A stretch of 64,000 nucleotides of DNA from assembly GCA_900541915.1 (NCBI GenBank), contig UQLS01000004.1, positions 93,011-157,010 of the forward strand. The letters are read 5' to 3'. A program made the translations under genes and the position numbers. The stretch's first letter is position 1. The number at the start of each line of letters is the position of its first letter. The notes beneath the pieces are model-generated. The model was given only the letters and a program-made list of their open reading frames with translations, ran no database searches and was not told the DNA's origin. Below, one piece after another: positions 50,842 to 59,559 of the stretch. The DNA comes from an uncultured Phascolarctobacterium sp. (GTDB lineage: Bacteria; Bacillota; Negativicutes; Acidaminococcales; Acidaminococcaceae).

Positions 50842-51429
50842 ATGATATACGGATATGCTCGTGTTAGCACTAAGAAACAACTTCATGGCAACAGTATAGA
50901 AGAACAACATAACACACTTCTTGAGCAGGGATGCCAGGAAATCATTACTGAACAGTATACCGGCAAGACTACTGACAGACCTGAACTAAGCTCATTGATG
51001 AAGAAGATGCAAAAAGGAGATACCTTAGTAGTAACAAAACTAGACCGCCTTGCAAGGAATGTTGTTGAAGGAGTTACTCTCATCCGTGAATTACTGAAAT
51101 CCGGAATTAAAGTTCATGTTCTCAACGTAGGCCTTTTGGATGATACCCCCATGGGCAACTTTTTCATAACAACGCTATTGGCCGTTGCGGAGCTGGAACG
51201 CAGCATGATAGTAGAACGAACTCAAGCCGGAAAAGAAGTAGCTAAAAGCAAGCCTGGATTTAAAGAGGGCAGACCTCGGATATCCAAGCGCAGAACAGAT
51301 GCAGCACTAGCTTTGGTAGATGACGGAAACTCTTATAAAAAAGTAGCAGAGCTTACAGGTATCGGTGTAGCCACTCTTTATCGTGCCAGAGCAAGGCAAA
51401 GGGCTAGTCTAATACAAACTCAACCATAG
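50842..51429 (+). CDS. Small serine recombinase (resolvase/invertase family)
   Basis: A 195-aa site-specific recombinase. Catalytic Ser in YARVSTKKQ (about residue 9), the DRLARN motif, and helix E region precede a C-terminal helix-turn-helix (VAELTGIGVATLYRARAR). Such proteins resolve cointegrates or invert segments. Weak upstream site GAGGTAA. It ends in its own terminator. Single gene, opposite in direction to all neighbours of the accessory region. Confidence 0.93.
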   Translation: MIYGYARVSTKKQLHGNSIEEQHNTLLEQGCQEIITEQYTGKTTDRPELSSLMKKMQKGDTLVVTKLDRLARNVVEGVTLIRELLKSGIKVHVLNVGLLDDTPMGNFFITTLLAVAELERSMIVERTQAGKEVAKSKPGFKEGRPRISKRRTDAALALVDDGNSYKKVAELTGIGVATLYRARARQRASLIQTQP

Positions 51430-51457
51430 ATATTTTCCATATTACATTACATATATC

Positions 51458-51498
51458 CCGTAGCCGTTCTTAATATAGAGAACGGCTGCGGTTTTTTT
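51458..51498 (+). terminator. Rho-independent terminator of the resolvase
   Basis: Stem CCGTAGCCGTTCT / AGAACGGCTGCGG with an 8-base loop followed by seven T. Confidence 0.9.
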
Positions 51499-51549
51499 AT
51501 GCTGCTGTTTATCTCCAAGAGTGAGATTGCTTACGCCTTAAATACCCTG

Positions 51550-52605
51550 TTATTCAAGCAACGATGCCATCAGCATCCCACTCCCCTTTCTACTCATAGC
51601 CAGTATGCCATCATATAAAATCTCTGACCCAATCCTCTCCAGTTCAGTAGCTCTAACGTATGACGTCATATCCTGAGCAGACCTGGTCACTGCATTAACC
51701 AGTCCATAAAGTGTATCGTCCTTCGCCAACATATAGTGAGTCATTATTATTTTCTTCTCTCCTTCATCCAGCCCATAATGTTTAGCTACCTTATCAATAC
51801 TCTCAAACGGATTAACAAACTTTATCTCCACTGCGCTTTTCATCTTCTCTACAACTTTCATATAAAAAATCGGATCTAGTGCTGAGTTTAAGCATTCTTC
51901 GATATTACCTCGAATGCTTCCAATGTCTTCAGCCCTGCTTTCATACTCCTCAATCGTATTGAATTTCTTGCCAAGGTGCCTTCTACGGGCTGACCCAAAG
52001 TAGTTTGGCAGTGCCATGCCATTAGTACATACCAGTCTCATGCAAAAGGGATTTACAGTGATTGAACCCATGCCGATTTCAGAATTAGTGATAACTACTC
52101 CAAAGGAAACGGCATCTCCAACCTTAACATCCACTCTTTCAACATCGGATATCAACTTCAAATACATCTTTTCCGCAGTTAATGACGAGGACACTACCGA
52201 TAACCCCTTTATATTATCAACCAAAGGAAGCAGTGTAGCCAGCACTGCTTCATTTTCATACTTCTTGTAGCGGTCAGACAATATTGCTCTGGCATTTCCA
52301 TCAATAGTTCTTAGCAGCTTTTTCTTATGTATACCGCTTAACAGCTTGTTATAGTTCATGTCCAACAGCTCCGGATACTCCCTACCAATGCGCTTCACAT
52401 ATGTATAGGGAATGCCGCAAATTACCGACAGTTGGCGTTCAGCAGTTTCTTCCATAGCATAAGAGCTGCCATGAATATTAATATACGATTCGCCAGCATT
52501 GGAACGAACCATTAAATCATCGGTATTTACCAAATAATCCCTTTTTAAGGTGGCTAAACTGTCCACCTGACTTATAAGTTGATTTAAACTAAGGTCTGTT
52601 TTCAT
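51550..52605 (-). CDS. DUF932 family phage/plasmid protein
   Basis: A 351-aa protein of the DUF932 group, found in phages and plasmids beside recombination genes. Recognisable segments are NARAILSDRYKKYENE, SVVSSSLTAEKMYLKL and RLVCTNGMALP. Function unproven; often linked to DNA replication or recombination. Last gene of the leftward cassette. AGGAGGAAAA precedes its ATG, the same pattern as the two genes upstream. Confidence 0.82.
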   Translation of the reverse strand: MKTDLSLNQLISQVDSLATLKRDYLVNTDDLMVRSNAGESYINIHGSSYAMEETAERQLSVICGIPYTYVKRIGREYPELLDMNYNKLLSGIHKKKLLRTIDGNARAILSDRYKKYENEAVLATLLPLVDNIKGLSVVSSSLTAEKMYLKLISDVERVDVKVGDAVSFGVVITNSEIGMGSITVNPFCMRLVCTNGMALPNYFGSARRRHLGKKFNTIEEYESRAEDIGSIRGNIEECLNSALDPIFYMKVVEKMKSAVEIKFVNPFESIDKVAKHYGLDEGEKKIIMTHYMLAKDDTLYGLVNAVTRSAQDMTSYVRATELERIGSEILYDGILAMSRKGSGMLMASLLE

Positions 52606-52613
52606 TTTTCCTC

Positions 52614-53045
52614 CTAAAACGCTTCTACCTGTCTATTTTTTTCATCTGAGCTGCAGTTTCTATCCGCAATCTCATAGTCATTAAACAGCTCACAATTTTT
52701 CAGCCAAAAGCTCATGGAGTATGAGTCATTATATATCACAACAACTCTAGTCCATTTTTCATCGTTGATATAATAGCTTTCAGCAGCTTCCGGAATAACG
52801 CCATCTAACCCATCCGTCAGCCCCAAGTCTTTGAAGTCCTCTTCGCTTTCATTGCCTTCCAATATCACGATATAACCATACCCGAAGTCATCAGTATTAA
52901 AGTTTTCCATATCAACTTCATTAAATTCATCAGACCATTTTTTGATGATTACGAGCTCTTTGGATATCTTTTCAACGATCTCTTCGGGAATGACGGCCTT
53001 TGCCGAAAGATTCCTTATATCCTCCATACATTTAATTTCAATCAT
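52614..53045 (-). CDS. Hypothetical acidic protein
   Basis: A 143-aa acidic protein without recognised domain (NEVDMENFNTDDFGYGY, NESEEDFKDLG). High negative charge resembles some DNA-mimic or partner proteins of phage recombination genes, but this is only suggestive. Lies between the Rad52-like and DUF932 genes with 8-9 base gaps, and has AGGAGG before the ATG. Confidence 0.65.
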   Translation of the reverse strand: MIEIKCMEDIRNLSAKAVIPEEIVEKISKELVIIKKWSDEFNEVDMENFNTDDFGYGYIVILEGNESEEDFKDLGLTDGLDGVIPEAAESYYINDEKWTRVVVIYNDSYSMSFWLKNCELFNDYEIADRNCSSDEKNRQVEAF

Positions 53046-53054
53046 GTTTTCCTC

Positions 53055-53753
53055 CTAAGCAGACATCTTCTTCTGGCAGTCATAGCATATAGCCCTGCCA
53101 AATTTGCTCATAGCATACTCCAGTACCTTGGGTGATTTAATAACAGCATGGCAATTACAGCATACGTTGCTATTAGTGTGCAGCTCCCCTGCCTGTTCAG
53201 CAGCAGCTTTAACAGGCTGACTTTTTCTGCTGCTGTTTATCTCAAACCTCACGTTGCCGTCCTTATCCAGTACGGTAAGCCTCGTAAAATAACCTAACTG
53301 CTTATCATAGTTCATATCTTCGGCAACATAAAATTTGGCGTAAGTTTTCGGTTTGCCGTTATTTCCGGTATACACCTCGTTGTCATTCAGCTTCACCTTT
53401 ATTTCAGGAACAGAATAAAGCTCTCTGCCAATCCCCAAATTAAAGCAGGCTCGTTTGAACGAATCAGAAGCTTCACCTTTAGCAGCTTCTGTATTGCTCG
53501 GTACGCCGACGTCCTGCTTTTCAATCCACATCTGCTTACCTTCGTCCCAAATAGATACAGTACAAAACAGTTTTCCTCCAATTTCTGTATGACTACGTTT
53601 CCAGTTCAGCGGGCCAAATACTTCATCTAAGATTCTCATATCTACCCTCGCATTCTTATACAAAAGCAGATACGCATAAACGCCGTAGTTTGTCTGCTGT
53701 ATTTGAGCCACCCTCAGTTCGACGTCATTTGAAGTAAGTAACGGTATGTCCAT
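53055..53753 (-). CDS. Rad52/22-like single-strand annealing protein with zinc finger tail
   Basis: A 232-aa protein. WKRSHTEIGGKLFCTVSIWD and GEASDSFKRACFNLGIGREL are typical of the phage/plasmid Rad52-like annealing family (the second is given in full, 20 residues). Such proteins coat single-stranded DNA and pair homologous strands. The C-terminus has CCNC...CYDC, a probable zinc ribbon not found in all members. ATG at 53753 lies 9 bases after AGGAGG; the apparent longer frame starts with TTG and includes that site. Works presumably with the PD-(D/E)XK nuclease upstream. Confidence 0.82.
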   Translation of the reverse strand: MDIPLLTSNDVELRVAQIQQTNYGVYAYLLLYKNARVDMRILDEVFGPLNWKRSHTEIGGKLFCTVSIWDEGKQMWIEKQDVGVPSNTEAAKGEASDSFKRACFNLGIGRELYSVPEIKVKLNDNEVYTGNNGKPKTYAKFYVAEDMNYDKQLGYFTRLTVLDKDGNVRFEINSSRKSQPVKAAAEQAGELHTNSNVCCNCHAVIKSPKVLEYAMSKFGRAICYDCQKKMSA

Positions 53754-53780
53754 TGTTAATAACCTCCTATGCAAAATAAT

Positions 53781-53815
53781 AAAAAAGAAGGAATCACCAT
53801 AAAGTGATTCCTTCT
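53781..53815 (-). terminator. Hairpin terminator inside the recombination cassette
   Basis: Minus-strand stem AGAAGGAATCAC / GTGATTCCTTCT with a 5-base loop followed by TTTTTT. It sits between the 65-aa gene and the Rad52-like gene, so part of the transcript may stop here. Confidence 0.8.
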
Positions 53816-53818
53816 AAA

Positions 53819-54016
53819 TCAACCTTCTTGCTTTGGTTTGCCAGTTTCCATAAAGCTTAGTGTCGCATTCATGCATCCGTTTTGCACTGTATACACTATT
53901 TCCCTCATGCAAGCATCGGAATAATAATTAGCTTCCTTGTCCCATTTAATTCCCACAGCAATTTCGTCATCATCGTTAAACAGGGACAGAAGTTTCAGCA
54001 GCTTCTTCTTTTTCAC
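53819..54016 (-). CDS. Small hypothetical protein, paralog of the next one
   Basis: A 65-aa protein starting with GTG at 54016 behind AAAGGGTGG. KKKKLLKLLSLFNDDDEIAV and the later alternating residues resemble the neighbouring 73-aa protein (KKELLNILSPVEDDTEI). The pair likely arose by tandem duplication. Function unknown. Confidence 0.65.
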   Translation of the reverse strand: MKKKKLLKLLSLFNDDDEIAVGIKWDKEANYYSDACMREIVYTVQNGCMNATLSFMETGKPKQEG

Positions 54017-54038
54017 GTTTAAACCACCCTTTCCTCAG

Positions 54039-54260
54039 CTATGCTGCAATTTCTTTAGTCCTTACAAGCTGCTCGTCCGAAGCTTCTTTTTCAGTCCTGT
54101 ATAGAACGAGGATTGATTTTACATTTCCACCCGCAAGTTCACTCTTTACAAAATCAACCTCTGCAGAGTACTCATAGCCGTATTCAGTCTTGACGGAAAA
54201 ATCAATCTCGGTATCATCTTCAACTGGGCTCAAAATATTAAGCAGTTCCTTTTTAGTCAT
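54039..54260 (-). CDS. Small hypothetical protein, paralog of the previous one
   Basis: A 73-aa protein: MTKKELLNILSPVEDDTEI, then beta-rich FSVKTEYGYEYSAEVDFV. ATG at 54260 lies behind GGGGGTG; the longer frame to 54293 is not preferred because this site fits best. Part of the cassette behind the promoter at 55914. Confidence 0.65.
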   Translation of the reverse strand: MTKKELLNILSPVEDDTEIDFSVKTEYGYEYSAEVDFVKSELAGGNVKSILVLYRTEKEASDEQLVRTKEIAA

Positions 54261-54289
54261 CTTTTCACCCCCTTTATCACCAGTCAGTA

Positions 54290-55201
54290 TCACGCAGCAC
54301 TCTTGTATTCTTGTTTCAGTACTGCCTGTTGCTCTTCGTATGCTTTCTTACAAGCTTCAAACACAGCACAATATCTTTCACACTTCCTGCCATTCCACGA
54401 TTCCGTTTTACGGCAGAAAGCAGGAATGCTCCGTTCTTTCATAGCCCTGTCCATCATATCCTTTTTAATCTGAAAGTATCTTTGAAGCCACAAGTCACTA
54501 ATTCGATTAACTTTCAGCAAGTAAATCGGCCTGTTGATATTGCGTTCATCAGAAATGCGCAAGGAATAGTCACGGACGTACATCTGGATATACATATCAT
54601 CAACCTTGAAATTATGCTTCTCCAGTAACATCCTGTAAGCATTGACTTGAACTGCCCATTGAAGTATACGCCTGACACCATCGCATTTCAGTACTTTTCT
54701 TGTCTTTGGCAGCCCTTTCTTAATGCCACTCTTGTATACTTCTCCAGTAGGTTCATCAACCTTATAGTAGCCGAGCGATAAAAATGCCTTATAAGAAGAA
54801 GTAACCTTATAATCAAGCAGCACACGCTTTCCATCGCCTAGCAGGTCGCCATAAGCATCAATCTGTCCGGTATACAACTCGTTAGATAGCCTTATCTCCG
54901 TAAGCACTGCTGAAGACGAACTTTTCTCGCAAATACTGTGTACAGCTGTACCATGCATGGCAAAAATCTGGTCTTGCGGGTCTACCGCATAGTCGGTGGT
55001 TTTCTTTAAATAGAGCTCCCTTGTTCCGCTCATAAGCTCTGTAACTGAATACTTTCTGCCAAGCTTTCTGTCCTTTACGGAAGCAGCCACCGCTTCCAAT
55101 GTAGGCTTGCCCATACAGCGAATGTGATGCGGACATAAAGACAAGCATTGTTCGATGCTTATCTTATCCCTGTTAGGGCAGATAAACTGTGTAGCTCCCA
55201 T
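54290..55201 (-). CDS. PD-(D/E)XK nuclease, Cas4/RecB-like
   Basis: A 303-aa nuclease. The active-site pattern is visible as GQIDAYGDL (Asp near 110) and LLDYKVTSSYK (Asp-x-Lys near 123-125), with a helix bearing QWAVQVNAYRML. Cysteines at CPNR..CLSLC near the start and CERYCAVFEAC near the end could hold an iron-sulfur cluster, as in Cas4 and AddB-type exonucleases. Together with the Rad52-like protein it would form an exonuclease-annealing pair, as in phage recombination systems. AGGGGGTGG precedes the ATG. Confidence 0.8.
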   Translation of the reverse strand: MGATQFICPNRDKISIEQCLSLCPHHIRCMGKPTLEAVAASVKDRKLGRKYSVTELMSGTRELYLKKTTDYAVDPQDQIFAMHGTAVHSICEKSSSSAVLTEIRLSNELYTGQIDAYGDLLGDGKRVLLDYKVTSSYKAFLSLGYYKVDEPTGEVYKSGIKKGLPKTRKVLKCDGVRRILQWAVQVNAYRMLLEKHNFKVDDMYIQMYVRDYSLRISDERNINRPIYLLKVNRISDLWLQRYFQIKKDMMDRAMKERSIPAFCRKTESWNGRKCERYCAVFEACKKAYEEQQAVLKQEYKSAA

Positions 55202-55203
55202 TA

Positions 55204-55848
55204 TCAGGCCACCCCCTTATTACTAATGCAATCCTCATAGTCATTCTGATATTCCTTAAAGCGATAGATATAACACTTATGAACTTCCTTCAATTCAGCA
55301 TATGCTTTGTCTATGCTTTTCTCGATGTCCGAAATTGAGTCAAAATAGCTGATAGCTGCGTCCGGAAACACAGTTTTCAGATAATCGAACAGCTCCTTGA
55401 ACGTGCAGAAGTATTCGACCTGCCACTCACAGCCAATGCACCACTCCACCTTATAGCGTTCCGGATAAAATACCCCTGTTTCATCCTTGACAAGGAAGAG
55501 AGCATTTCCTGGCTCCTCTGACATAAAGCTGAGGTGTACTTCATTACCATACTCATTTTTCAGCAAGCACATAATCGGCAGCATATTGTTCTCCCAAGCA
55601 GAAGTTGTTTCACACCGAAAGTAGTATACTCCTTCCTTGCTGGCTATAAGCTTATCACAGTCACTGATATAGTCAGTATTATTCGCACCATAACCGGTAA
55701 TGTACCCATAAGCCTTGATTAAATTCTTTACCAGGTTTTTGCCGATGCCAGCCGAGCGAAAACACTTTAGTACATTCCTGTGCAGTTTCTTCAGCATGGT
55801 TCCGTTGCGTGAGCTAAAGGTGATTAAGTTAACAGCATAATTACACAT
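55204..55848 (-). CDS. Hypothetical protein, YubB/Api92-like (tentative)
   Basis: A 214-aa protein. The start CNYAVNLITFSS, and the pattern of charged and aromatic residues (YKVEWCIGCEWQVEYFC, FKELFDYLKTVFPDA), recall the YubB/Api92 ferredoxin-fold group of mobile elements, but no firm assignment is possible. First gene of the cassette; AAGGAGG lies 8 bases before the ATG, and the promoter lies at 55914-55943. Confidence 0.6.
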   Translation of the reverse strand: MCNYAVNLITFSSRNGTMLKKLHRNVLKCFRSAGIGKNLVKNLIKAYGYITGYGANNTDYISDCDKLIASKEGVYYFRCETTSAWENNMLPIMCLLKNEYGNEVHLSFMSEEPGNALFLVKDETGVFYPERYKVEWCIGCEWQVEYFCTFKELFDYLKTVFPDAAISYFDSISDIEKSIDKAYAELKEVHKCYIYRFKEYQNDYEDCISNKGVA

Positions 55849-55913
55849 GAATCCATCCTCCTTAAAATAAATTTCGGTTCATATAAAAAACTGCCCCTCT
55901 CGTTCAGTTCTTT

Positions 55914-55943
55914 ATATTAATAAGAGCTTCAACCACCAGTCAA
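55914..55943 (-). promoter_or_regulatory. Predicted sigma-70 promoter of the recombination cassette
   Basis: Minus strand: -35 TTGACT (55938-55943), 18-bp spacer, -10 TAATAT (55914-55919), about 65 bases before the first start codon. Confidence 0.65.
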
Positions 55944-55952
55944 AAAACCTCT

Positions 55953-56000
55953 TATTATTACTATGTAATAATTTATAATAATTATTACATAGTAATAATA
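55953..56000. repeat. Perfect 21-bp inverted repeat (48-bp dyad) upstream of the cassette promoter
   Basis: Left arm 55953-55973 and right arm 55980-56000 are perfect reverse complements (TATTATTACTATGTAATAAT plus one more pair), separated by 6 bases. Position directly upstream of the -35 box and downstream of the recombinase terminator. Could be an operator, replication element or recombination site. Confidence 0.9.
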
Positions 56001-56045
56001 TATGTTTAAATTTTGTTTTATTACGATTTTTTGCTGGCAGCAGTA

Positions 56046-56102
56046 CCATAAAAAATACAAATAACTGCAGGGAAGTTTGCATTTAACTCATCCCCTGCAG
56101 TT
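56046..56102 (-). terminator. Terminator of the large serine recombinase operon
   Basis: Stem AACTGCAGGG / CCCTGCAGTT with a 20-base loop; T-rich tract on the minus strand (TATTTGTATTTTTT). Confidence 0.65.
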
Positions 56103-56141
56103 TTTAATGCTCCAGCTCCCAAATCGAGCCGTCAAATGCGG

Positions 56142-57770
56142 CTACAGCTCAAGAATAAAGTCCTGGCATTCTTCTGGTTTCTGTTCAGGAGCGAAGCTGC
56201 AGCAAAGCATACCAGATTCATCAATGTGGTTTCTAAGCTTTCCACCGAGGTTCAGATAGATTTTATCAACCACACGATTCTTCACAGTTACCTTATTCAC
56301 CAAGAGCCTGAGAAGCAGTATTTTCTGCTCTCTGCTGGTATTAGACATAATGCTGTCAAAGTTATTGAAGACTTTCTCCACGTACTCCATAGTAGGCTTG
56401 ACTACCGGGAGACCGATTTCTGCTTCCAAAAGTGCCTTGTGCTTAATAAGAGCAGTTTCCTGTGTAGCCAGTTCAACGATTCGCTCATTCAACAGCTCTT
56501 TGTCAATAACCTCCATGGTATATAAGTCCAACAGCTTACTCTTCTTTTTGAGAATGCTGTCAAATCTGCACTGAATGCTGTCAAGTTCAGCTTTTTTATC
56601 CGATAACTTGGATTCAATCTTGTGCTTTGTCTTATCCAAAACCATTTGCACTACCTCCTTGGCACTCAAAAAATCGGCTATTTTACTTATTACCACTTTT
56701 TCTGCCTTGTCAGCATTGACGGTAATCGGTTTACAGGCAGTACGGCCTTTATTCTTATACTTAGAACAAATGTAGTAGCGATTTATGCGTTTTGTGCCGT
56801 TCTTGAGCATATAGCGGCTACGCATGACCACCATAGGCGAGCCGCAAAGAGGACATTTAAGGATACTGCTCAACAGATTATCACTGTCATATACCCTTGC
56901 TGTTGCATTTGAACGCCCTTCTCTCAAAAGTGCTGCCTTATCCCATAAATCTTCAGATATAATGGGCTCATGCTGCCCTTTTACCAGTATCGGGCTACTG
57001 CTTTTACCCTTGCGGCGCTTTTCTCGCCAGTTCTCGTACCTGCAATATCTCACATACCCTTTATACATAGGATTATCTATGATTTCTCTTATGCTGCAAT
57101 AGCTGAAAGTATTGCCACGAACAGTGCGGTATCCTGCCTCGTTAAGAAAGTTAGCAATATATCCCAGGCCTCTGCCTTCGCAGTACATATTGAAAATCTT
57201 TCTCACTATCACCGCTTCGGATTCATCAATGACAATCTTCTTTTTGTCCTGAAAAGCCACCGGTACCGCTTTATAGCCAAGAGCTCTTCCGCCGTTATGC
57301 ATGCCCTTCTGAGCTCGTTGCTTCAGGCCAAGCTTTACATTTCGCACGATGCTTTCTCTCTCAAACTGGTTCATCAGTGCCTTAACATTATTAACCATTT
57401 CCTCCATCGGCGTTTCACCATCATTATTATTGTCAAGGCAGATAATCTTAACAGAGTACTTTTTAGCCTCTTGTTTGATTTGAAGATAGTCTAAGATGTT
57501 GCGAGACAAACGGCTTTGGCTCCAAGCCATGACGACATCAAATTTATCTTTTTTCAAGTCGCCTAATAATCTCTGCATCTCCAGCCTTTTCGTCATTTCC
57601 TTGCCGCTAAAACCTGCGTCTACGTACTCTCCAACAAGCTTCCATCCTCTGCGTTTGCATTCTTCGGCAACAGCATCCTTCTGCGCTTCAATAGAATAAC
57701 CTTGTTCCGCTTGTTCTTTGGTAGATACTCTGGCATATACAACAACTCGCTTAACTTTCACAGTATTCAT
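56142..57770 (-). CDS. Large serine recombinase (second of two)
   Basis: A 542-aa recombinase. The catalytic domain has VVVYARVSTKEQ (Ser near 16) and SRLSRN; it is followed by a recombinase domain (GGRALGYKAVP, TVRGNTFSYCSIREI), a zinc ribbon (CPLCGSPM...YYICSKYKNKGRTAC), and a coiled coil from about 390 to 470. It integrates and excises mobile DNA with small att sites. Note SQSRLSRN where most family members have DRL-type Asp. It starts 14 bases after the first recombinase; GAGGAGG precedes its ATG. The two proteins probably act together or at different sites. Confidence 0.92.
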   Translation of the reverse strand: MNTVKVKRVVVYARVSTKEQAEQGYSIEAQKDAVAEECKRRGWKLVGEYVDAGFSGKEMTKRLEMQRLLGDLKKDKFDVVMAWSQSRLSRNILDYLQIKQEAKKYSVKIICLDNNNDGETPMEEMVNNVKALMNQFERESIVRNVKLGLKQRAQKGMHNGGRALGYKAVPVAFQDKKKIVIDESEAVIVRKIFNMYCEGRGLGYIANFLNEAGYRTVRGNTFSYCSIREIIDNPMYKGYVRYCRYENWREKRRKGKSSSPILVKGQHEPIISEDLWDKAALLREGRSNATARVYDSDNLLSSILKCPLCGSPMVVMRSRYMLKNGTKRINRYYICSKYKNKGRTACKPITVNADKAEKVVISKIADFLSAKEVVQMVLDKTKHKIESKLSDKKAELDSIQCRFDSILKKKSKLLDLYTMEVIDKELLNERIVELATQETALIKHKALLEAEIGLPVVKPTMEYVEKVFNNFDSIMSNTSREQKILLLRLLVNKVTVKNRVVDKIYLNLGGKLRNHIDESGMLCCSFAPEQKPEECQDFILEL

Positions 57771-57783
57771 ATTTATCCCTCCT

Positions 57784-59298
57784 CTAAAGTTTAATTTTTA
57801 ATGTCAGTGGTTTGCCATGAGGGCCTTGTACAGGTACAAGCACTTCTATTCCGGACACCTTCATATTAGAATCAACATCTACAGATCTTACAACGCCACG
57901 CAACAGTTTCAACTTCTCCTGATACGTCGCTTTTTTAATTAACGCAGGCAATTTTTTAAGTGCCTCCATTATCTCCCTCTCGGTATAACTCGATGTACCA
58001 CAACAGGTATCCAACGGCACAAGCTGAGTTTCTATCTGTTTGATTTCAGTCTTGATATTGGCAAGTTCCCTCAGCAGGCAATCTTTTTCAAGATTCCCAT
58101 CTTCATACTTCAAAAGCAGCTGCGTCTGTTTATTTTTCAAATTCTGCAAGCCAGCCTTTAAATTCTTGATGTTTTCAGTAACTTTAGAATCAGCTGAAAT
58201 CTTTCTTCGTACCTCGGAAAGTATAGTATCCTTCCAAGCCTTGCTGCTCAGATGTTTCGTAAGAAATTCCATCACAATAGCATCGGCTTCTTTAGCCCGT
58301 ACCGCCTTGCTGATACAACTTCCTGCGCCTTTATTCATGTACTTGCCGCAGACATAGTAGTAAGTATAGCGTACTGTCCCATCCTTAGTTTTTCTGCTCG
58401 AATGTGAAGGCAGCATTCCACAGCTGCATATCGGACATTTGATTAAACCGGAAAGCAGATACTGGTAATCTATGACCTTAGTATAACTGTTTTTAGAAGC
58501 TAAGAGGCTTTGAGCCTTATCCCATAACTCCTTGTCTATTATCGGCTCATGAACACCCATAAAGTATTCACCAGCATACTTAACCATGCCAATATATGCC
58601 CTGTTGGTTAAGATTCCTCTGACTGTCGTTATGGAAAACTTCTTTCCTTTTTTGCCACGCATTCCCAGCCTATTCACTCGACTGGCAACAGCCTTGAGTC
58701 CATATCCGCTGCAGTAAAGCTCGAATATGGTCCTCACAATACATGCTTCGTTTTCGTCTATGACAAGCTTAGTGCCCATCTTCGAATCGGTTTCGTCAGG
58801 AACACGTCTGTATCCAAGCATACTGCCACCAACAAACTTACCAGACTCAGCTTTTTTCCTGCTGCCCAGCATGGAATTTGCTCTAAATGTTTCCCTTTGG
58901 CTTTGGGCAATATTACCATAAAAGCCTAGAAGGAACCTTCCTTCCGGCGTATTGACATCAAAGTTTTCGTTAATGCTAATCAACTGAACATCAGCTTTAT
59001 GAAACTCATTTGCTATGCTCAATAAGCCCAGAAGATTTCTGGCTATGCGGTCGAAGCTCCATACATATACGCTTCCAAAATTTCCATTCTGGGCATCATG
59101 AAGCAATTCAGTAAGGGCAAGTCTATCCATCTTAGCTCCGGAAACACCTGCATCCTTGTACACCTTAGAGACAATCTTACCCTGGCTAATGGCCTTGTCC
59201 CGAAGCACATTTTCCTGTGCTTCGAGACTATAACCATGGTCAACCTGTTTTTCCGTACTTACACGCACATAAAGAGCTGCTACTTTTGACTTTTCCAT
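57784..59298 (-). CDS. Large serine recombinase (first of two)
   Basis: A 504-aa recombinase. Catalytic Ser in ALYVRVSTEKQ, then SFDRIARN, the recombinase domain (GGSMLGYRRVP, ITTVRGILTNRAYIG), zinc ribbon (CPICSCGM...YYYVCGKYMNKGAGSC), and a coiled coil around 370-430. It is translated just after the 42-aa ORF, whose stop lies 8 bases upstream. Gene order ATPase - short ORF - recombinase - recombinase resembles cch-ccrA-ccrB of SCC elements. Confidence 0.92.
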   Translation of the reverse strand: MEKSKVAALYVRVSTEKQVDHGYSLEAQENVLRDKAISQGKIVSKVYKDAGVSGAKMDRLALTELLHDAQNGNFGSVYVWSFDRIARNLLGLLSIANEFHKADVQLISINENFDVNTPEGRFLLGFYGNIAQSQRETFRANSMLGSRKKAESGKFVGGSMLGYRRVPDETDSKMGTKLVIDENEACIVRTIFELYCSGYGLKAVASRVNRLGMRGKKGKKFSITTVRGILTNRAYIGMVKYAGEYFMGVHEPIIDKELWDKAQSLLASKNSYTKVIDYQYLLSGLIKCPICSCGMLPSHSSRKTKDGTVRYTYYYVCGKYMNKGAGSCISKAVRAKEADAIVMEFLTKHLSSKAWKDTILSEVRRKISADSKVTENIKNLKAGLQNLKNKQTQLLLKYEDGNLEKDCLLRELANIKTEIKQIETQLVPLDTCCGTSSYTEREIMEALKKLPALIKKATYQEKLKLLRGVVRSVDVDSNMKVSGIEVLVPVQGPHGKPLTLKIKL

Positions 59299-59306
59299 GT
59301 CATGCC

Positions 59307-59435
59307 TTATGCAGCATTTTCAAAATCATCATCAATAGCAACTGGAGTCGGGTTCTCCTGCTCTTTTTCCAAATTTTCGATGACAAGGGCAGCCAGCAAA
59401 TCAACTGCCTGCTGAAATTTTTCGTAACATTCCAT
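59307..59435 (-). CDS. 42-aa hypothetical ORF before the recombinases
   Basis: A 42-codon ORF, MECYEKFQQAVDLLAALVIE then NLEKEQENPTPVAIDDDFEN and AA. Start ATG at 59435 is preceded by AGAGGTGA, and the stop is 8 bases from the next start, so it is likely translated with the recombinase. Acidic and probably helical. Function unknown. Confidence 0.6.
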   Translation of the reverse strand: MECYEKFQQAVDLLAALVIENLEKEQENPTPVAIDDDFENAA

Positions 59436-59559
59436 TACATTCACCTCTTTCTTCTAACCCTAACTTTGCGCATTAAATACCTGCAAAACCATAATATATA
59501 TTTATAAATTCGATGTTTTCGGCATCCGTTACCATGGTAAGTAAACCGTACACGCCCGG

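Noticed and set aside
56142..59298. Interpretation of the two recombinases as one gene split by frameshift
   Set aside because: Each has its own catalytic domain, zinc ribbon, coiled coil and start signals, so they are two complete genes.
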